The notes under the pieces were generated by a model. The model was given only the letters and a program-made list of their open reading frames with translations. It was not told the origin of the DNA and did not search any database. From NCBI RefSeq assembly GCF_036669915.1, contig NC_089316.1, positions 8,031,972-8,095,971 of the forward strand: a stretch of 64,000 nt of DNA. Reading direction: 5' to 3'. The first letter of the stretch is position 1. Every line of letters starts with the position of its first letter. The position numbers and the translations under genes are program-made. Positions 12,101 to 23,514 of the stretch are shown here, piece by piece. This DNA is from Pocillopora verrucosa. Its lineage: Eukaryota > Cnidaria > Anthozoa > Scleractinia > Pocilloporidae.

Positions 12101-15100
12101 TCTTCTATTGTTTAGTCGCATGTCACATTTAAACAATGTTAAAATGAGTGAGCAACGCTGCGTAAAAAAAACAAACAAACAAAGAAACAAGCAACCCAGA
12201 GAGAGCAAGCCTCTACTAGTATAAAAGTTTTGTATTCAAATGATGGTCATTAATACTTTTAAGGACCTGTCAAGTCTCTCATTTTAAAAAAACCTATACG
12301 ATACAATATCATATTGTGGTGACGAAGGGGTTGGAATACACTCGAGAAATTCTTCAGTGCTGTAATTTGGGAGCAGCTTATATCATAAATTTAATTAACG
12401 TAAGGATAAAAAGAACTTGAACTGACACATGTTAGATGACAAAAAAACCTGTCACATTCGCAGCGTCATTAAATCAAATGAACTTCACAGTCGCCCAATT
12501 GTTAGTGTCAGGCTGAGTAATAAATCATTCAACTTTTTCTGGAATTACGTAAGTTTGTTTGCATTTCCGTAGAATATTTCTGCAATTTATTTAGCCTGAT
12601 CCTAAACTTAAATTCGATCGTAGCTTCATCTCTGCACTCAAGTTTTTATGTCGTTCTCGAGTAATGGAATCTTGTTTACTATGAACAAATTAACTGCATC
12701 CCACATCATCAATATTTGCTTTGCTTAGAATGGACAATTTGAAGTTCCTCAAGGTTAATTATGTTTTCCTTAGTTTTTGGATGGGTTTCTTTAATTAGGC
12801 AATGGATTATGAAAAAATGAGAGGGATATGTTATGAAAATACTCCTAAGAGCTGATTTGAAAGTAGCTTTCGTAGGTTTGTGGTTAAAATTAACCAAACC
12901 TTATTTCGTGCCTAAAAACTAATAGTTTATACCGATTAGTTTTCATCTAAAATTAATGAACCAAGTATCTCCGCCATTAGTTGGCAAACATCCCAAACAG
13001 AACGACTATAATACTTTAACTTCCGGCCCGAATCTTGTTGAATTCAATACTTGCGAGGAGCCAAAACAGAAACGATGGAGTTTTTTTTTTTTGATGTTAA
13101 TTATTATACATTGACTTAAAACAAACGGTTGGTATCGTAATCATAGTTATAATGCCCTGGTGAAAGACAGCATTTTTAACTCGGTAGCAATCAGGTTGTT
13201 GAGGACCGCATTTCTTATATTTATCAGCTCTAGAGTTACGTAGATTAAGTTTGACTTAAATCCCAAAATAGCGTTTGGTAAGTAGTTGACGGCAAACTAA
13301 TTACGGCTACCTTTTAGGATTTAGTTTCCAAATATGAATGCCATCCATAGAAGGCCTGTTTATTTGTTTTAACACGATGGTGGTCGAATTCTACTTTGTT
13401 TCTACTTTCCCTCGACTTTTTGGGGTTCTTTGCGGTGCCTTAGAAAAGATTAAACGGAAAAAAAATTGTAGCAACTGTCGTGCGGGAACTTACTTTATTC
13501 TCTATGTATAGAGGGCTGAAGTAGTCTCTAAGAATATCTAAACAATTAAAACAAACAACTGATAGCGTTCATATAAGTTTCGGCTAGAACGGAATTATGA
13601 GGTTCATTTTGGATAAATGATTCGAAACAACTTTTCTCTCAACTGTTGATAACTGAGTCAAAAAATGTTTTTTTTGGGAATAAATAGTAAGAGAATAAAT
13701 TTCAAATTCCTTGACTGATCGTACTTCTTTTCTGCTTTGAGAAGTGGAATCTTCAAGAATTAATTACTTTCAAGTCACCCAGGTGTTTTTATCTCGGACT
13801 CAAGTTTCAATGCACAAGGGCTGTGCATTGAGAAACGAAGCTACTTGGCAACAATTTGACGCGAAGTGCGTATGTAGATTCTGGAGGGCTTTTCTTAAGT
13901 ATGTCAACACATCATTCTGAAATATCTGAGGGCACTCGTTTTTGAACATGAGATGAAATATATATCTTTTAGGCTTAAAAGTTTCTGAGAGCTGATAATC
14001 AAGTCTCCCTGACGTTGAAGAGTGCGGGGGCTCGAAGAAATAATTTTGTGTTTATCATTCGTCATTCCTTTTCAGGGTGAGTGAAGTTCTCTCTTATTAT
14101 TAATATGAAAAAATATATATTTTACTCTATGCTAATACAAAGTTCAAATCGAACGTGTTTTCTCTGTGTACTGATACATTAAAAAAAAATTCCAAGCGTT
14201 TGAGCCTGAACATATCTAGATGCAAAATATTTATTAAGGACTTCAAAGGAGCGAGCACCCATCTTTTGCCACACATACACGTAGCTGGAAAATGACAAAT
14301 ATTGATAAAATAATCATTTCAAATGCTTTTCAGTCCTTTTTCGCAAAGCAACTCTAAACTGGTAAAGGAATGCGACTACATTTTTTAGGGAAAGAAAAAA
14401 TATTTGCGTTTATGAATAAGATTCTAACCTTATTATCTTTGCTTTCTCGTATGGAACTGAATAGCGAAACAGAAGCTAAAAAATTAGAACAAATTACATC
14501 TAAACAAATTACTGAATAGACAATTTTTTACCATCAAAGAACAACTTTGAGATTCGATTAAACGGTACAGAAATCATATAAAGAGTTCTGCCGTGTATAA
14601 CGTTATAAATATAATCGATACCAATGCTTTGCTCTAATTAAACTGAACTTTTTCAATTAAAAGGCCTCATTTCAATAGATGGATTCACAATGTAAATTCA
14701 ACCTCATATCCTCTCTCTTAAATTGATATGGAAGATGAATCAAATCATTTTGTTCAAAACGAATCTTCAGCGCAAAAGTTCTACGTTGTTGTTTTATACA
14801 GCTGACGGAAAATTGCGAGCGCGGTAATATTTAGGTAAGGAAAAAACAGAGTCTTGTTTTAACCTTTTTTCCTGTCAACTTGCTATTAGATGAATATTCT
14901 CTCCCATAAATCGAACGGTCACGATCGATATGTTTTGTATCGCCCAAAAATATTGCAACTCAAAACAACAATGGATCAAGACATATCAACAAATATTAGG
15001 CTCACTCGTTTCATTTTCATATTTAAATCGTGTGGCCGATCAACATCTTAACTGCGACTCCGTCTACGAAACAACATTTATCATTCCCAAATAACGGCAA

Positions 15101-15954
15101 GAGATGTAAAAGTTACCGATATCAATGAAACGGAAGAACAAAGGTGTAGCGACTCGGACAGTAATAACATAATTATAGTAGACATGTGGTTAAGAGTAAC
15201 GCTAAAGAAGTTCGCTTCAAACTTCGAGTTTCCAGACTGACACAAACACAATGTCTCAAAAGGTTTATTCGAAATAGTTTCACAATTCTTTTATTCATTT
15301 TCCCGAATTTCGGTAGTTCTTAGCAGTAGAAACAAAACAAGAATATAAAGATCATTAATAATATAATGGCACCAAAGTTTGTCAGAGAGGTTTGAAATTT
15401 CAGAATTTAGACCACCTGTACATGGTCTCAAATTCAAATTCAAATAAAAGGTTCCTTGGGACTAGAAAATATTAGGATCTAACAATTCTAACTCAATTAA
15501 GTCGTTTCAAATAGAATTTTGCTCGAAAGCTCTCTTTTATTGTTTAGTCGGATGTCACACTTAAAAGATGTTAAAAAGATTGAGCAGCCCCGCGTAAAAA
15601 AAGTAATAAATTTTAAAAAATCAAGCAACCCAGAAAAAAAAAAAGATGGCGAGTCTCTATTAGTATAAAAGTTTTGTATTCAAATGATGGTCATTAATAG
15701 CTGTTACGACCTGTCAAGTCCTCATTTTAAAACAAATTATACATGCACTTGTGGTGACGAAGGGGTTGGTAGAAACACGAGAAATTCTGCAATTTCGAAA
15801 TTCTCAAGTGATATAATTTGGGAGCAACCTACAGCATAAATTTATGTGACGTAAGGATAAAAAGAACTTGAACATGTTAGATGACAAAAAAGAAGCTGTC
15901 ACATTTGCAGCTTCATTAACTTAAATGAACTCCACAATTGCCTAATTGTTAGTG
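9170..15954. other. Long non-coding tract built of duplicated D8C 3' flank and spacer copies
   Basis: No gene is seen in nearly 7 kb. The part to about 11260 resembles 21406-23450 (including the CATAAATGGAATCAGTCGGAGC block that abuts the carrier's last exon), but the carrier exon itself is deleted. The part at 11600-13970 is a second copy of the 7.3-8.8 kb spacer, expanded by extra sequence. The part at 15190-15950 repeats 11770-12500 (GGTGACGAAGGGGTTGG, ATGACAAAAAA...CTGTCACATT). Inverted counterparts are at 43780-46230. Confidence 0.6.
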
Positions 15955-16748
15955 ACAAGCTGAGTAGTAGGTGATTGATTTTTTTTCTGGAATTTTGTAA
16001 GTTTGTTTGTATTTCTGGCTAAGTAAATTTGGCCAAATTTACTTGGCCTGATCCTGAACTTCTATTCGAATTATAGCTCTCTGCACTCAAGTATATATCT
16101 CTGCACTCGAGTTTTTATGTCGTTCTCAAATAATGGAATCTTATTTACTCCTGTCAAGCTGCTATGGAGTGTTCTCGCAAGATTTCGGGAGGGCCATTAA
16201 TCAGTCCATGACATGTATTATGATTTTTATTATTATTCGCCTGGTAGATAGATAGTTTTCAAAGTAAGCTGTAACTGGGCGGGAATTCAACATTTACCTG
16301 TGGCGTCTTATCCTAAATATTCTCAGATTAAGCACAAGGAAAGAAGTATGTACAAGCTGAGTAGTAGGTGATTGATTTTTTTTCTGGAATTTTGTAAGTT
16401 TGTTTGTATTTCTGGCTAAGTAAATTTGGCCAAATTTACTTGGCCTGATCCTGAACTTCTATTCGAATTATAGCTCTCTGCACTCAAGTATATATCTCTG
16501 CACTCGAGTTTTTATGTCGTTCTCAAATAATGGAATCTTATTTACTCCTGTCAAGCTGCTATGGAGTGTTCTCGCAAGATTTCGGGAGGGCCATTAATCA
16601 GTCCATGACATGTATTATGATTTTTATTATTATTCGCCTGGTAGATAGATAGTTTTCAAAGTAAGCTGTAACTGGGCGGGAATTCAACATTTACCTGTGG
16701 CGTCTTATCCTAAATATTCTCAGATTAAGCACAAGGAAAGAAGTATGT
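15955..16748. repeat. 397-bp direct tandem duplication spanning the gene C start codon
   Basis: Two head-to-tail copies, 15955-16351 and 16352-16748, look identical when read side by side (from ACAAGCTGAGTAGTAGG to AAAGAAGTATGT). The second copy runs into the first codon of gene C at 16745. The first copy also carries the ATG (16348), but there it opens into a very short frame. High identity implies a recent event, or a collapsed/expanded assembly artefact. Confidence 0.9.
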
Positions 16749-19700
16749 GGTGGCTGTTCCGCCATTTAAGATTCGTCCTTTTCACATTTACCATGGAGTT
16801 TGTCACAGCTAATGATCAATGTAGGACCGAAGTAAATGTACAAGGAATGGCTCTCAAGCGTTCTGTTTTCAAAAGATGGTCAGTGGCGGCTCCTCATCTT
16901 TGCGATGTCAAATGTGGACAGGAGATTACATGCCAAAGCTATAACTACAATAGAAATTACCAGATATGTGAACTAAATAACCGCACCAAGGAGGCGAGAC
17001 CAGAGAATTTCCTTTCAGCACCCGCATGGTTTTACATCCGGCGATTGAACGGCAGAGGTGAGAAATCAAAGGTATTTCCATCTATGTGATTTCTATTTCT
17101 CAAAATCTTCTCTGTCCTAGAAGAACTAAGAATTGGTGGTTAACGTAAAACTTGTCTTTGCTGCAGCTCCCTTAGGCTCTATCCCCGAATTACCGGCGTT
17201 GTCTTGTCACGAAATAAAGGCAAGTGAAGGTAAACACATCATAAGCGGCAAGTATTGGCTGAATCCAACTTGTAAAGGAAAGGCAAAACTGATTTACTGT
17301 GATATGGTTCACGAAGGTAGGTCTTATAAGTTTGCATGAGTTACTTTATTTTGTTACGAGTTATCAGTAACATGAGATTATTATAAAATTATACTATTAT
17401 TGATACCATTATCCTAATATTTGGTTTGGATCAGTTCTAGCGAGGATGCCTTTCTCAAGTTGCTCTAACTTAGTTACTGCTTCTCTATCCACATTCTAGA
17501 TATGGATGAATGTAAATATAACATCAGTAACTGCGATGTGAATGCAAACTGTACTAACACGTATGGTTCTTACAAATGCACATGTAAAGTGGGATACACC
17601 GGCGATGGACACTCATGCTCAGGTAATTTTGATGATGACCTTATCAATATTTCCCAATAAAACCCATTTTTGTAAATATTCTCACGATTTTAAGCAGCGT
17701 TACCCATGCATGTTTAGGCACAGAGTAACCATGGTTTACACCTGGCTTGTTTCAGAGCAGTCAGGTTGATAAATTAAACTATTTGAGCTGAAATATAATT
17801 TCGCAATATCTAATTTATGTAGCCCTAAAAGAGAAACATTTGTTTTAAAATTTATGATGATCAAAGGAATTGAACGACTATAAGTTACAAAAAACGATAA
17901 GGTGCAAAAATGTATCGATTGTTTTTCAGATATTGACGAGTGTAAAGGAAATCACTCTTGTCACGTGAATGCTATCTGCATGAACACCAAAGGATTGTAC
18001 GTTTGTACTTGTCACCCCGGATATACTGGAAATGGACGCAACTGCACAGGTATTTGATGCGTTTCTTTTGTAACCATTTCCATCAGAAAGAAAAGCACCA
18101 TTATCGTTGTAAGACTTGTTTTCGCCATTTTACCTTGTATTAAGAAGAGATGAATGTAGGCCCGAAGACAATATTGATGATGACACAATTGTTTTAAATA
18201 AACATTCAGGGGGAAAAATCTCAACTGGCAAAGGGAGACTTGATGAATGGGCTTACAGGACTGAACAATAGATTTAAACTTGCGGGAAACTAAGCACTAT
18301 CATCGTTGCAAGACTTGTTTTACCAGCATACCTTGTATAAAAAAAGAGATGAGTGTACTGAGGCCTGAAGACAATGTTGATAATGACACACTTGTATTAA
18401 ATAAACATTCAGTGGTAAAAAAATCTCAACTGGCAAAGGGAGACTTGATGAATGGGCTTACAGGACAGAACAATAGATTTGAACTCGCGGGGAACTAAGA
18501 AAAAATCTAGTAAGCGTTAAAGACTAAAGACACGGTCTTACCTGCTATAATTATCAAAACCTGGGTGATGCCAATATTAAGAGTAGTTACGCTACACCGA
18601 AATTTGGTCCAGTGTTTTGTGACGACCTATCCCCCAAGGGATGGTACGTTTTGTGGGAGCAGCAGGAACAAGCCAGTTGTTTCAGAGCCGATAGCTTGAT
18701 AAACTGAAATACTCGTGATAAAATATACGTTTCAAATATCTAATTCGTGGAACACAAAAAGAGAAAAATTTTTTTTAATTATGTTTGATTATCAAAGTAA
18801 TCACTCGACTGAGAGTCCGCTCATTTTTAAAGTGACAAACATGATGAGGTGCAAATATTTATGTGGTTTCCTCAGATATTGACGAATGTAAAGGAAATCA
18901 CTCTTGTCACGTGAATGCTATCTGCACGAACACCAACGGATCCTATCGTTGTGAATGCCACCCTGGATTTAATGGAAATGGTCAAAGCTGCACAGGTGAA
19001 TTTAATCTCTTTGCTATAATATTTAGAATATTCCTGCTCGAATATAACCTGAAGCTGCTGAGGTGGTTATATTATTAGTTTCTTATATGTAAACGATACC
19101 GGTTGTGCCCTAAGTCTGCCTACAGCTGTCCTTTAATGCATTGTCTGAAAGAGAAGGAGCTCAAATTCGGATCCTGATGAGTTTATCTAGATTTCCAATA
19201 TCACTGTTTTAGTCTCAAAGCCTTAAAGTAGTTTAAGACATGCGAGTTACAATGTTCAATTCTTTTTCGCCTAAAAACACTGTAGGTACATTTAAGCAAT
19301 TGCTATCTACAATCGAGTGAGTGAATAACAGACCAATAATAACTTGCATGCTATATCTGTGGATCCATAGCACTAAATAAAGCAATTTTAGCAGGAACTA
19401 TTGTCCTACCAGTACTAAACACGATCGTTAGCAAGCGATCTAAGATTTTAGGGCTTAGTTACCTTTTGTAATTGAGCGTGGCTTTAAGCAACGTTAGGGC
19501 TTTTCTTTGATACATTTCATAAACCATATATGAAAACTCTAAGAACGGGTGCTGTTAATTTTATCGTGAATTAATTCATCAATAAATTAAACTTGCTTCA
19601 TGTTGAAGTTTATCAAAATGAAACAAAAACGAAGGTTACCTGCTATATTATTCAGTGTTATTTGTTGTCATTGTCGTTTTAACCGTGATTAAAAATTGTT

Positions 19701-21405
19701 CTGCGAATTGAAGTCAGAGATAAAAAAATTTGAGAATAGCTCGGGCTGCACTTTTTTATGTCTTTAGTTTTGATCAGCGCCGGTGAAAACTTAGACAAGA
19801 AAGTCATCTACGAAAGAAAATAACAATCAACTTGATTTCGGCACGGTTTTCTAAATCTATTAATTTGATTCAGTCTTCAACGACTTTATTCGTCAAAAAA
19901 ATTAAACTAAAAATAAAAACAAAATAAAACAGGAACGAAGTCTGATTCCTCAGTCTAACCGTTTCCTTGGTGACTAGTTTGAGTGCATTTCATTGGTTCA
20001 TGGTTAAACGGGAACTCATTGTAAACAACTCCATCGTTGGGTCGCTTGATCTCTACATGTTTCGCCATGACACTTGCTTAAAAGAGGTGTACTGTCATGA
20101 TTGAGAAGAAAATTCAGTAAACAAGGGAAAAACGGCGACGATTTCAATTCCAAAATTGAGCTCTACCAATTGAGCTAACAAGCCAACTGGGAGCTGGTTA
20201 ATGAATTGGGTACAAATAAACATCCGAGTGAATGAAGATTTTAGATATATGAAAAATTCACATATTTGCACTGCGGTGGAAAGATGAAATTAGAAGATCC
20301 TCGCAGCTAAGAACACTACTGTAAACTACAACTACTAGTTTCAGCTCCCAGTTGGCTTGTTAGCTCAATTGGTAGAGCGCTGCACCGGTATCGCAGAGGT
20401 CATGGGTTCAAATCCCGTACGGGCCTGAAATTTTTTTCAGGTCCTACTTACAACTACTAGTTTCAGTAGTGTTCTTAGCTGCGAGGATCTTCTAATTTCA
20501 TCTTTCCACCGCAGTGCAAATATGTGAATTTTTCATATATTTAAAGTAATTGCTTAGGAAATCTTTGTGCAAACGCAAGGATCCGATTACTGGCAACTCA
20601 TTCATTCGCGTTATGATTATAAATAATTGGATGGTGTTAATAGACAGAGAGTCATTGCACACTCCTGGGACTTAATTGTGTTACTACCAAATACCTCTGG
20701 GCTGGTATCGTTGTTTGGGAACTGAAGATCAAAAATGTCCTAAACGCGTTTGGTAGCTTCCAGTTGAGGTCCAAACAACTAAAGGGCTTTGATGGGCGAT
20801 TAAAGCAAGAGTTCACATAACTCTGTATAATGCTATCATTTTATTATAGTTCCTATTTGCATCATCACTGTCCAATCCAAATTCTTCTTTAAATTTTACT
20901 TAACGCATAGTTGTTCTTGTAAAACATTAGTCCCATCTAGTTGATGTCGAACTGATTGACTTGAAAAATGTCAACAAAAAATGTTACCTTTGTTACTACA
21001 ACCTTTTTATAATGTTTATTTCATTTACTAGCCGACCCATGTCATAATTATCAAAACCTGAGTGATGCCAAGAGAAAGAGCAGTTACGTAACACCGATAA
21101 ACAACCCAACCTTATGTGACGACTTACTCTCCACGGGATGGTATCGTTTTGTGGGAGCTGCAGGAACAAAAATGCCCACAACACGTGTGCCAGCATACAG
21201 ATGTGGTACAGACTGGTCAGGCTGGTTGGATGATGTTCATCCTACAGTGGAAGATGGTGAAGTTTTCAGGAAGGTCTGCTTTAGTGATCGCTCTACTGGT
21301 TGCCGATACACAAGAATGTTTTTTGTAAAAAACTGTGGATCCTACTTTATCTACAAACTTAAAAACCCACCTAGTTGTAACTCACGCTATTGTGGTACAG
21401 ACTGA
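16745..21405 (+). CDS. Secreted PAN/apple - YCDM segment - EGF x3 - D8C protein (gene C)
   Basis: Six exons join in consistent phase 1: 16745-17057, 17167-17316, 17500-17622, 17930-18049, 18876-18995 and 21032-21405. The total is 1200 nt, giving 399 aa. Each junction has GT/AG. Exon 1 gives a signal peptide (MWWLFRHLRFVLFTFTMEFV) and a PAN/apple domain ending in CELNNRTKEARPENF. Exon 2 encodes a fibrinogen/collagen-C-like stub with SIPELPALSC, KYWLNP and YCDM. Exons 3-5 are EGF modules starting D(I/M)DEC with the Asn/aromatic pattern of calcium-binding EGF. Exon 6 is a complete D8C domain (GWYRFVGAAGTKMPTT, RCGT, FVKNCG, SRYCGTD). It is likely an extracellular or mucus protein; the ligand is unknown. 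Same layout as genes A and B, with one more EGF than A. An in-frame GTG upstream at 16697 was not used, because the ATG at 16745 begins the signal peptide and exon 1 then has the same 313 nt as in A and B. Confidence 0.88.
18095..18499. repeat. About 200-bp tandem duplication in gene C intron 4
   Basis: Units 18095-18293 and 18294-18499 share ATCGTTG(T/C)AAGACTTGTTTT, GAAGACAAT(A/G)TTGAT and TCTCAACTGGCAAAGGGAGACTTGATGAATGGGC. They have diverged by substitutions and small indels, so this duplication is older than the one at 15955. Confidence 0.8.
18545..18690 (+). pseudogene. D8C exon relic inside gene C intron 4
   Basis: The stretch CTGCTATAATTATCAAAACCTGGGTGATGCC matches the first D8C codons (CYNYQNLGDA), followed by CDDLSP and a core GWYV.. 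with a lost base (GGATGGTACGTTTT versus GGATGGTATCGTTTT). It then ends abruptly in AACAAGCCAGTTGTTTCAG, the same break seen at about 405 and, inverted, at about 49553. It lies between EGF2 and EGF3 and would not be spliced productively. Confidence 0.7.
20245..20540. mobile_element. Palindromic element with tRNA-like core
   Basis: Arms 20245-20320 and 20465-20540 (76 bp each) read as exact reverse complements (left arm starts ATATATGAAAAATTCACATA). Between them is a tRNA-like unit at 20354-20426. Left of it, at about 20158-20205, a reverse-complement fragment of the same tRNA head (GAGCTCTACCAATTGAGCTAACAAGCCAACTGGGAG) is present. It sits in gene C intron 5 and looks like a tRNA-derived SINE arranged as a foldback. 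Confidence 0.75.
20354..20426 (+). tRNA. tRNA-like SINE head or pseudo-tRNA (anticodon position reads GGT)
   Basis: A cloverleaf can be drawn. The acceptor GGCTTGT pairs with ACGGGCC using two G-U pairs. The D arm is GCTC...GAGC, and the T arm ATGGG/CCCGT carries the B box GGTTCAAATCC. The A box is TAGCTCAATTGG. The anticodon loop CCGGTAT has C where U33 is expected, and the stem has an A-C mismatch, so a functional tRNA-Thr is unlikely. The context inside a palindrome and the trailing T-run favour a SINE. Confidence 0.55.
20650..20790 (+). pseudogene. Second D8C relic, in gene C intron 5
   Basis: Closely similar to 35-160. GGGCTGGTATCGTTGTTTGGGAACTGAAGATCAAAAATG aligns with the GWYRFVGAAGTKM core of intact copies but is disrupted by indels. 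There is no splice-site or frame continuity. Confidence 0.45.
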
Positions 21406-23514
21406 ATGTAAAGCAAATATACTTCACGTAGAAAGAGAACTCACAAATCGCTCCGTAGATACATGTATATAAAGTTTTGACATGTAAGGTATTCAACCTT
21501 TCTTCTCTATCCTAAACATTATCATCAGATTTTAACTTTGGTGGCAAACAAGTATTTATTTCATTAGAATGATGATTCTCATCGGATAGCCTTTGTCATT
21601 GAAGAGAGAATTGCCCGAAGGATCTTTAAAGTAATCTTCAACTAAAATCTGCAAGACAAACTCTCAAGCTTATGGTTTTTGAGCCTTTTATGTTTTTTTT
21701 TTTCGTTTTTTTCATTCTTCTGTTGCTCTAATTATAAACCATGATTATTTTAGCGTTGGTCAGTGTAATACAAACAGGCGCTATCTTTCGTTATAGGCAT
21801 AGTAAAAAAATTGATGACTCTCGAAATCCGATGTCCTATGAAACTACGTAAAGTTAACGTAATAATAGTAACTCAGTATTTTGAAACGTTGAACCAATTT
21901 CCAGACACACAGTAAGCAAAATTCAATAGTTTAGCCTGAGTAACCGTGTGTTAAATGTGTCCGAATCGACCAGAATTCATTTGAAATTATTGGATCGCTT
22001 ACATCTCACGCTTATTTTGAATCCAAGTTAAAGATCTTTACGCAATGGCTTCAAAGTGTCCCTATGCAGCTTATTTAACTAAGCGCACGGGCACTTCATT
22101 TATTCGAGACAAAATTTGTTCAAATAATTTTATATAGGTAATCACGCGTTTCCAGTGCAATTTGGGATAAAACAGAACGAGAAAATTTTAAACGACTGAC
22201 CAAATTGCATAAAGCCGTAAGGCGAGTGCAACTTGCATGTGTATTATTAAGTTTAAAAGCTGCATGTAGCTTTTAAAAGTTGACCTGTTTTTACTATGGT
22301 TAATGTTTGCCTACAACATTAACACGCTAAAAGAAAGGTATTCAGAACTGCAATGTGTTAATAACAAGTATTTAGAGTAGCTTAGGTAAACACAAGTTGT
22401 AAACAACTTTTTACACCGTTTAAGTACATCACCAAAAATATTTTACAGGAATGTTAGATTTGAAATCAAAATCACAGTTTCTCTCGGCGAAGTTTTCCTT
22501 TTATATAATGCAAACATATTCAAAGAATCCTATGAAAAATAGTAAGCGCAGAAAAGAAACCCACTCTCACCGTAACCCCCAAAGGCTACTGCCTGATATT
22601 TCAATATTCTAACTAAGACTAGTCTTCCAATCATTTGATGTTCATTTGTCTCTAATTTACAATAAGAGACCTGAACACAAAGCAAATGAGGCAAAGCAAG
22701 GCGAGTTTCTTGACAACGTATAAAAATAGACTCTTCAAAGCAAAGTGATATGAGCTGGGTCAATTGTGGCTCAGCTTCTTGAGTGGTGTAAATAAATTAT
22801 CTCATTATTTAACAAAAACTGTGTATCTCTTTGTAAATAAATTTAACTTACACGGACTATTTTTAGCTGAGTTTCATAACACGAACACGAGTAAGCGTTA
22901 AGGGCAGTGTAGTCCATGGGTCGGAGTAGGTTCTCGATACCACTCATCTAATAGCGATCGCGAAAGAGTAGCTTTCACCGTTTTTTACTGAAGTTAATGT
23001 CAATAACCAGGGAAAAATAACAACAACAACAAGGAAATGTCGCTGTGAGGTAAAAACAGAGCCATAAATAAAAACTGGGTTTAACTTTACATCGCAACAA
23101 TTCAGTAACAAATGGAGAAAGTTATTGAAAAAGATTTTAACGTAAGGAACAGGGGATGTACATAATTTGATACCCGTATGGGACAAGGGAAAAAGGGGAG
23201 GGGGAAGGTTCTTTATAAAAGAACAATGGGAGAAATCATTGTTACCCTTAAGACCTGATAGTAAAAATGGATACCTTTTGCATTGATGTACAAAAGTTGC
23301 TCTGAAAAAATTCATATTCACATTCCGCTGGTAAATGAAGTTATCGATAAAATGTGTAAACGCACTGGGCGGTTAACTTCGCTCGGTTAATATATTTTTT
23401 TCCATAAATGAATCAGTCGGAACTGTTGCAGAATAAAGTCTGGTAATAAAACCAAGTGCTGTAGTATTGCCCATCGTCTCCCGTTGCCGGATTCCATCAT
23501 TTATCCTGTCGATG
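21406..23514. other. Convergent intergenic region between gene C and SLC25A32
   Basis: No gene is seen. It contains the 3' ends of two genes transcribed toward each other. It is the best-preserved reference copy of the flank also found at 854-3135, 9170-11260 and inverted at about 46400-48430. Confidence 0.6.

Noticed and set aside
20354..20426. A functional tRNA-Thr gene
   Set aside because: C at position 33, a stem mismatch and the palindromic repeat context make a SINE head more likely.
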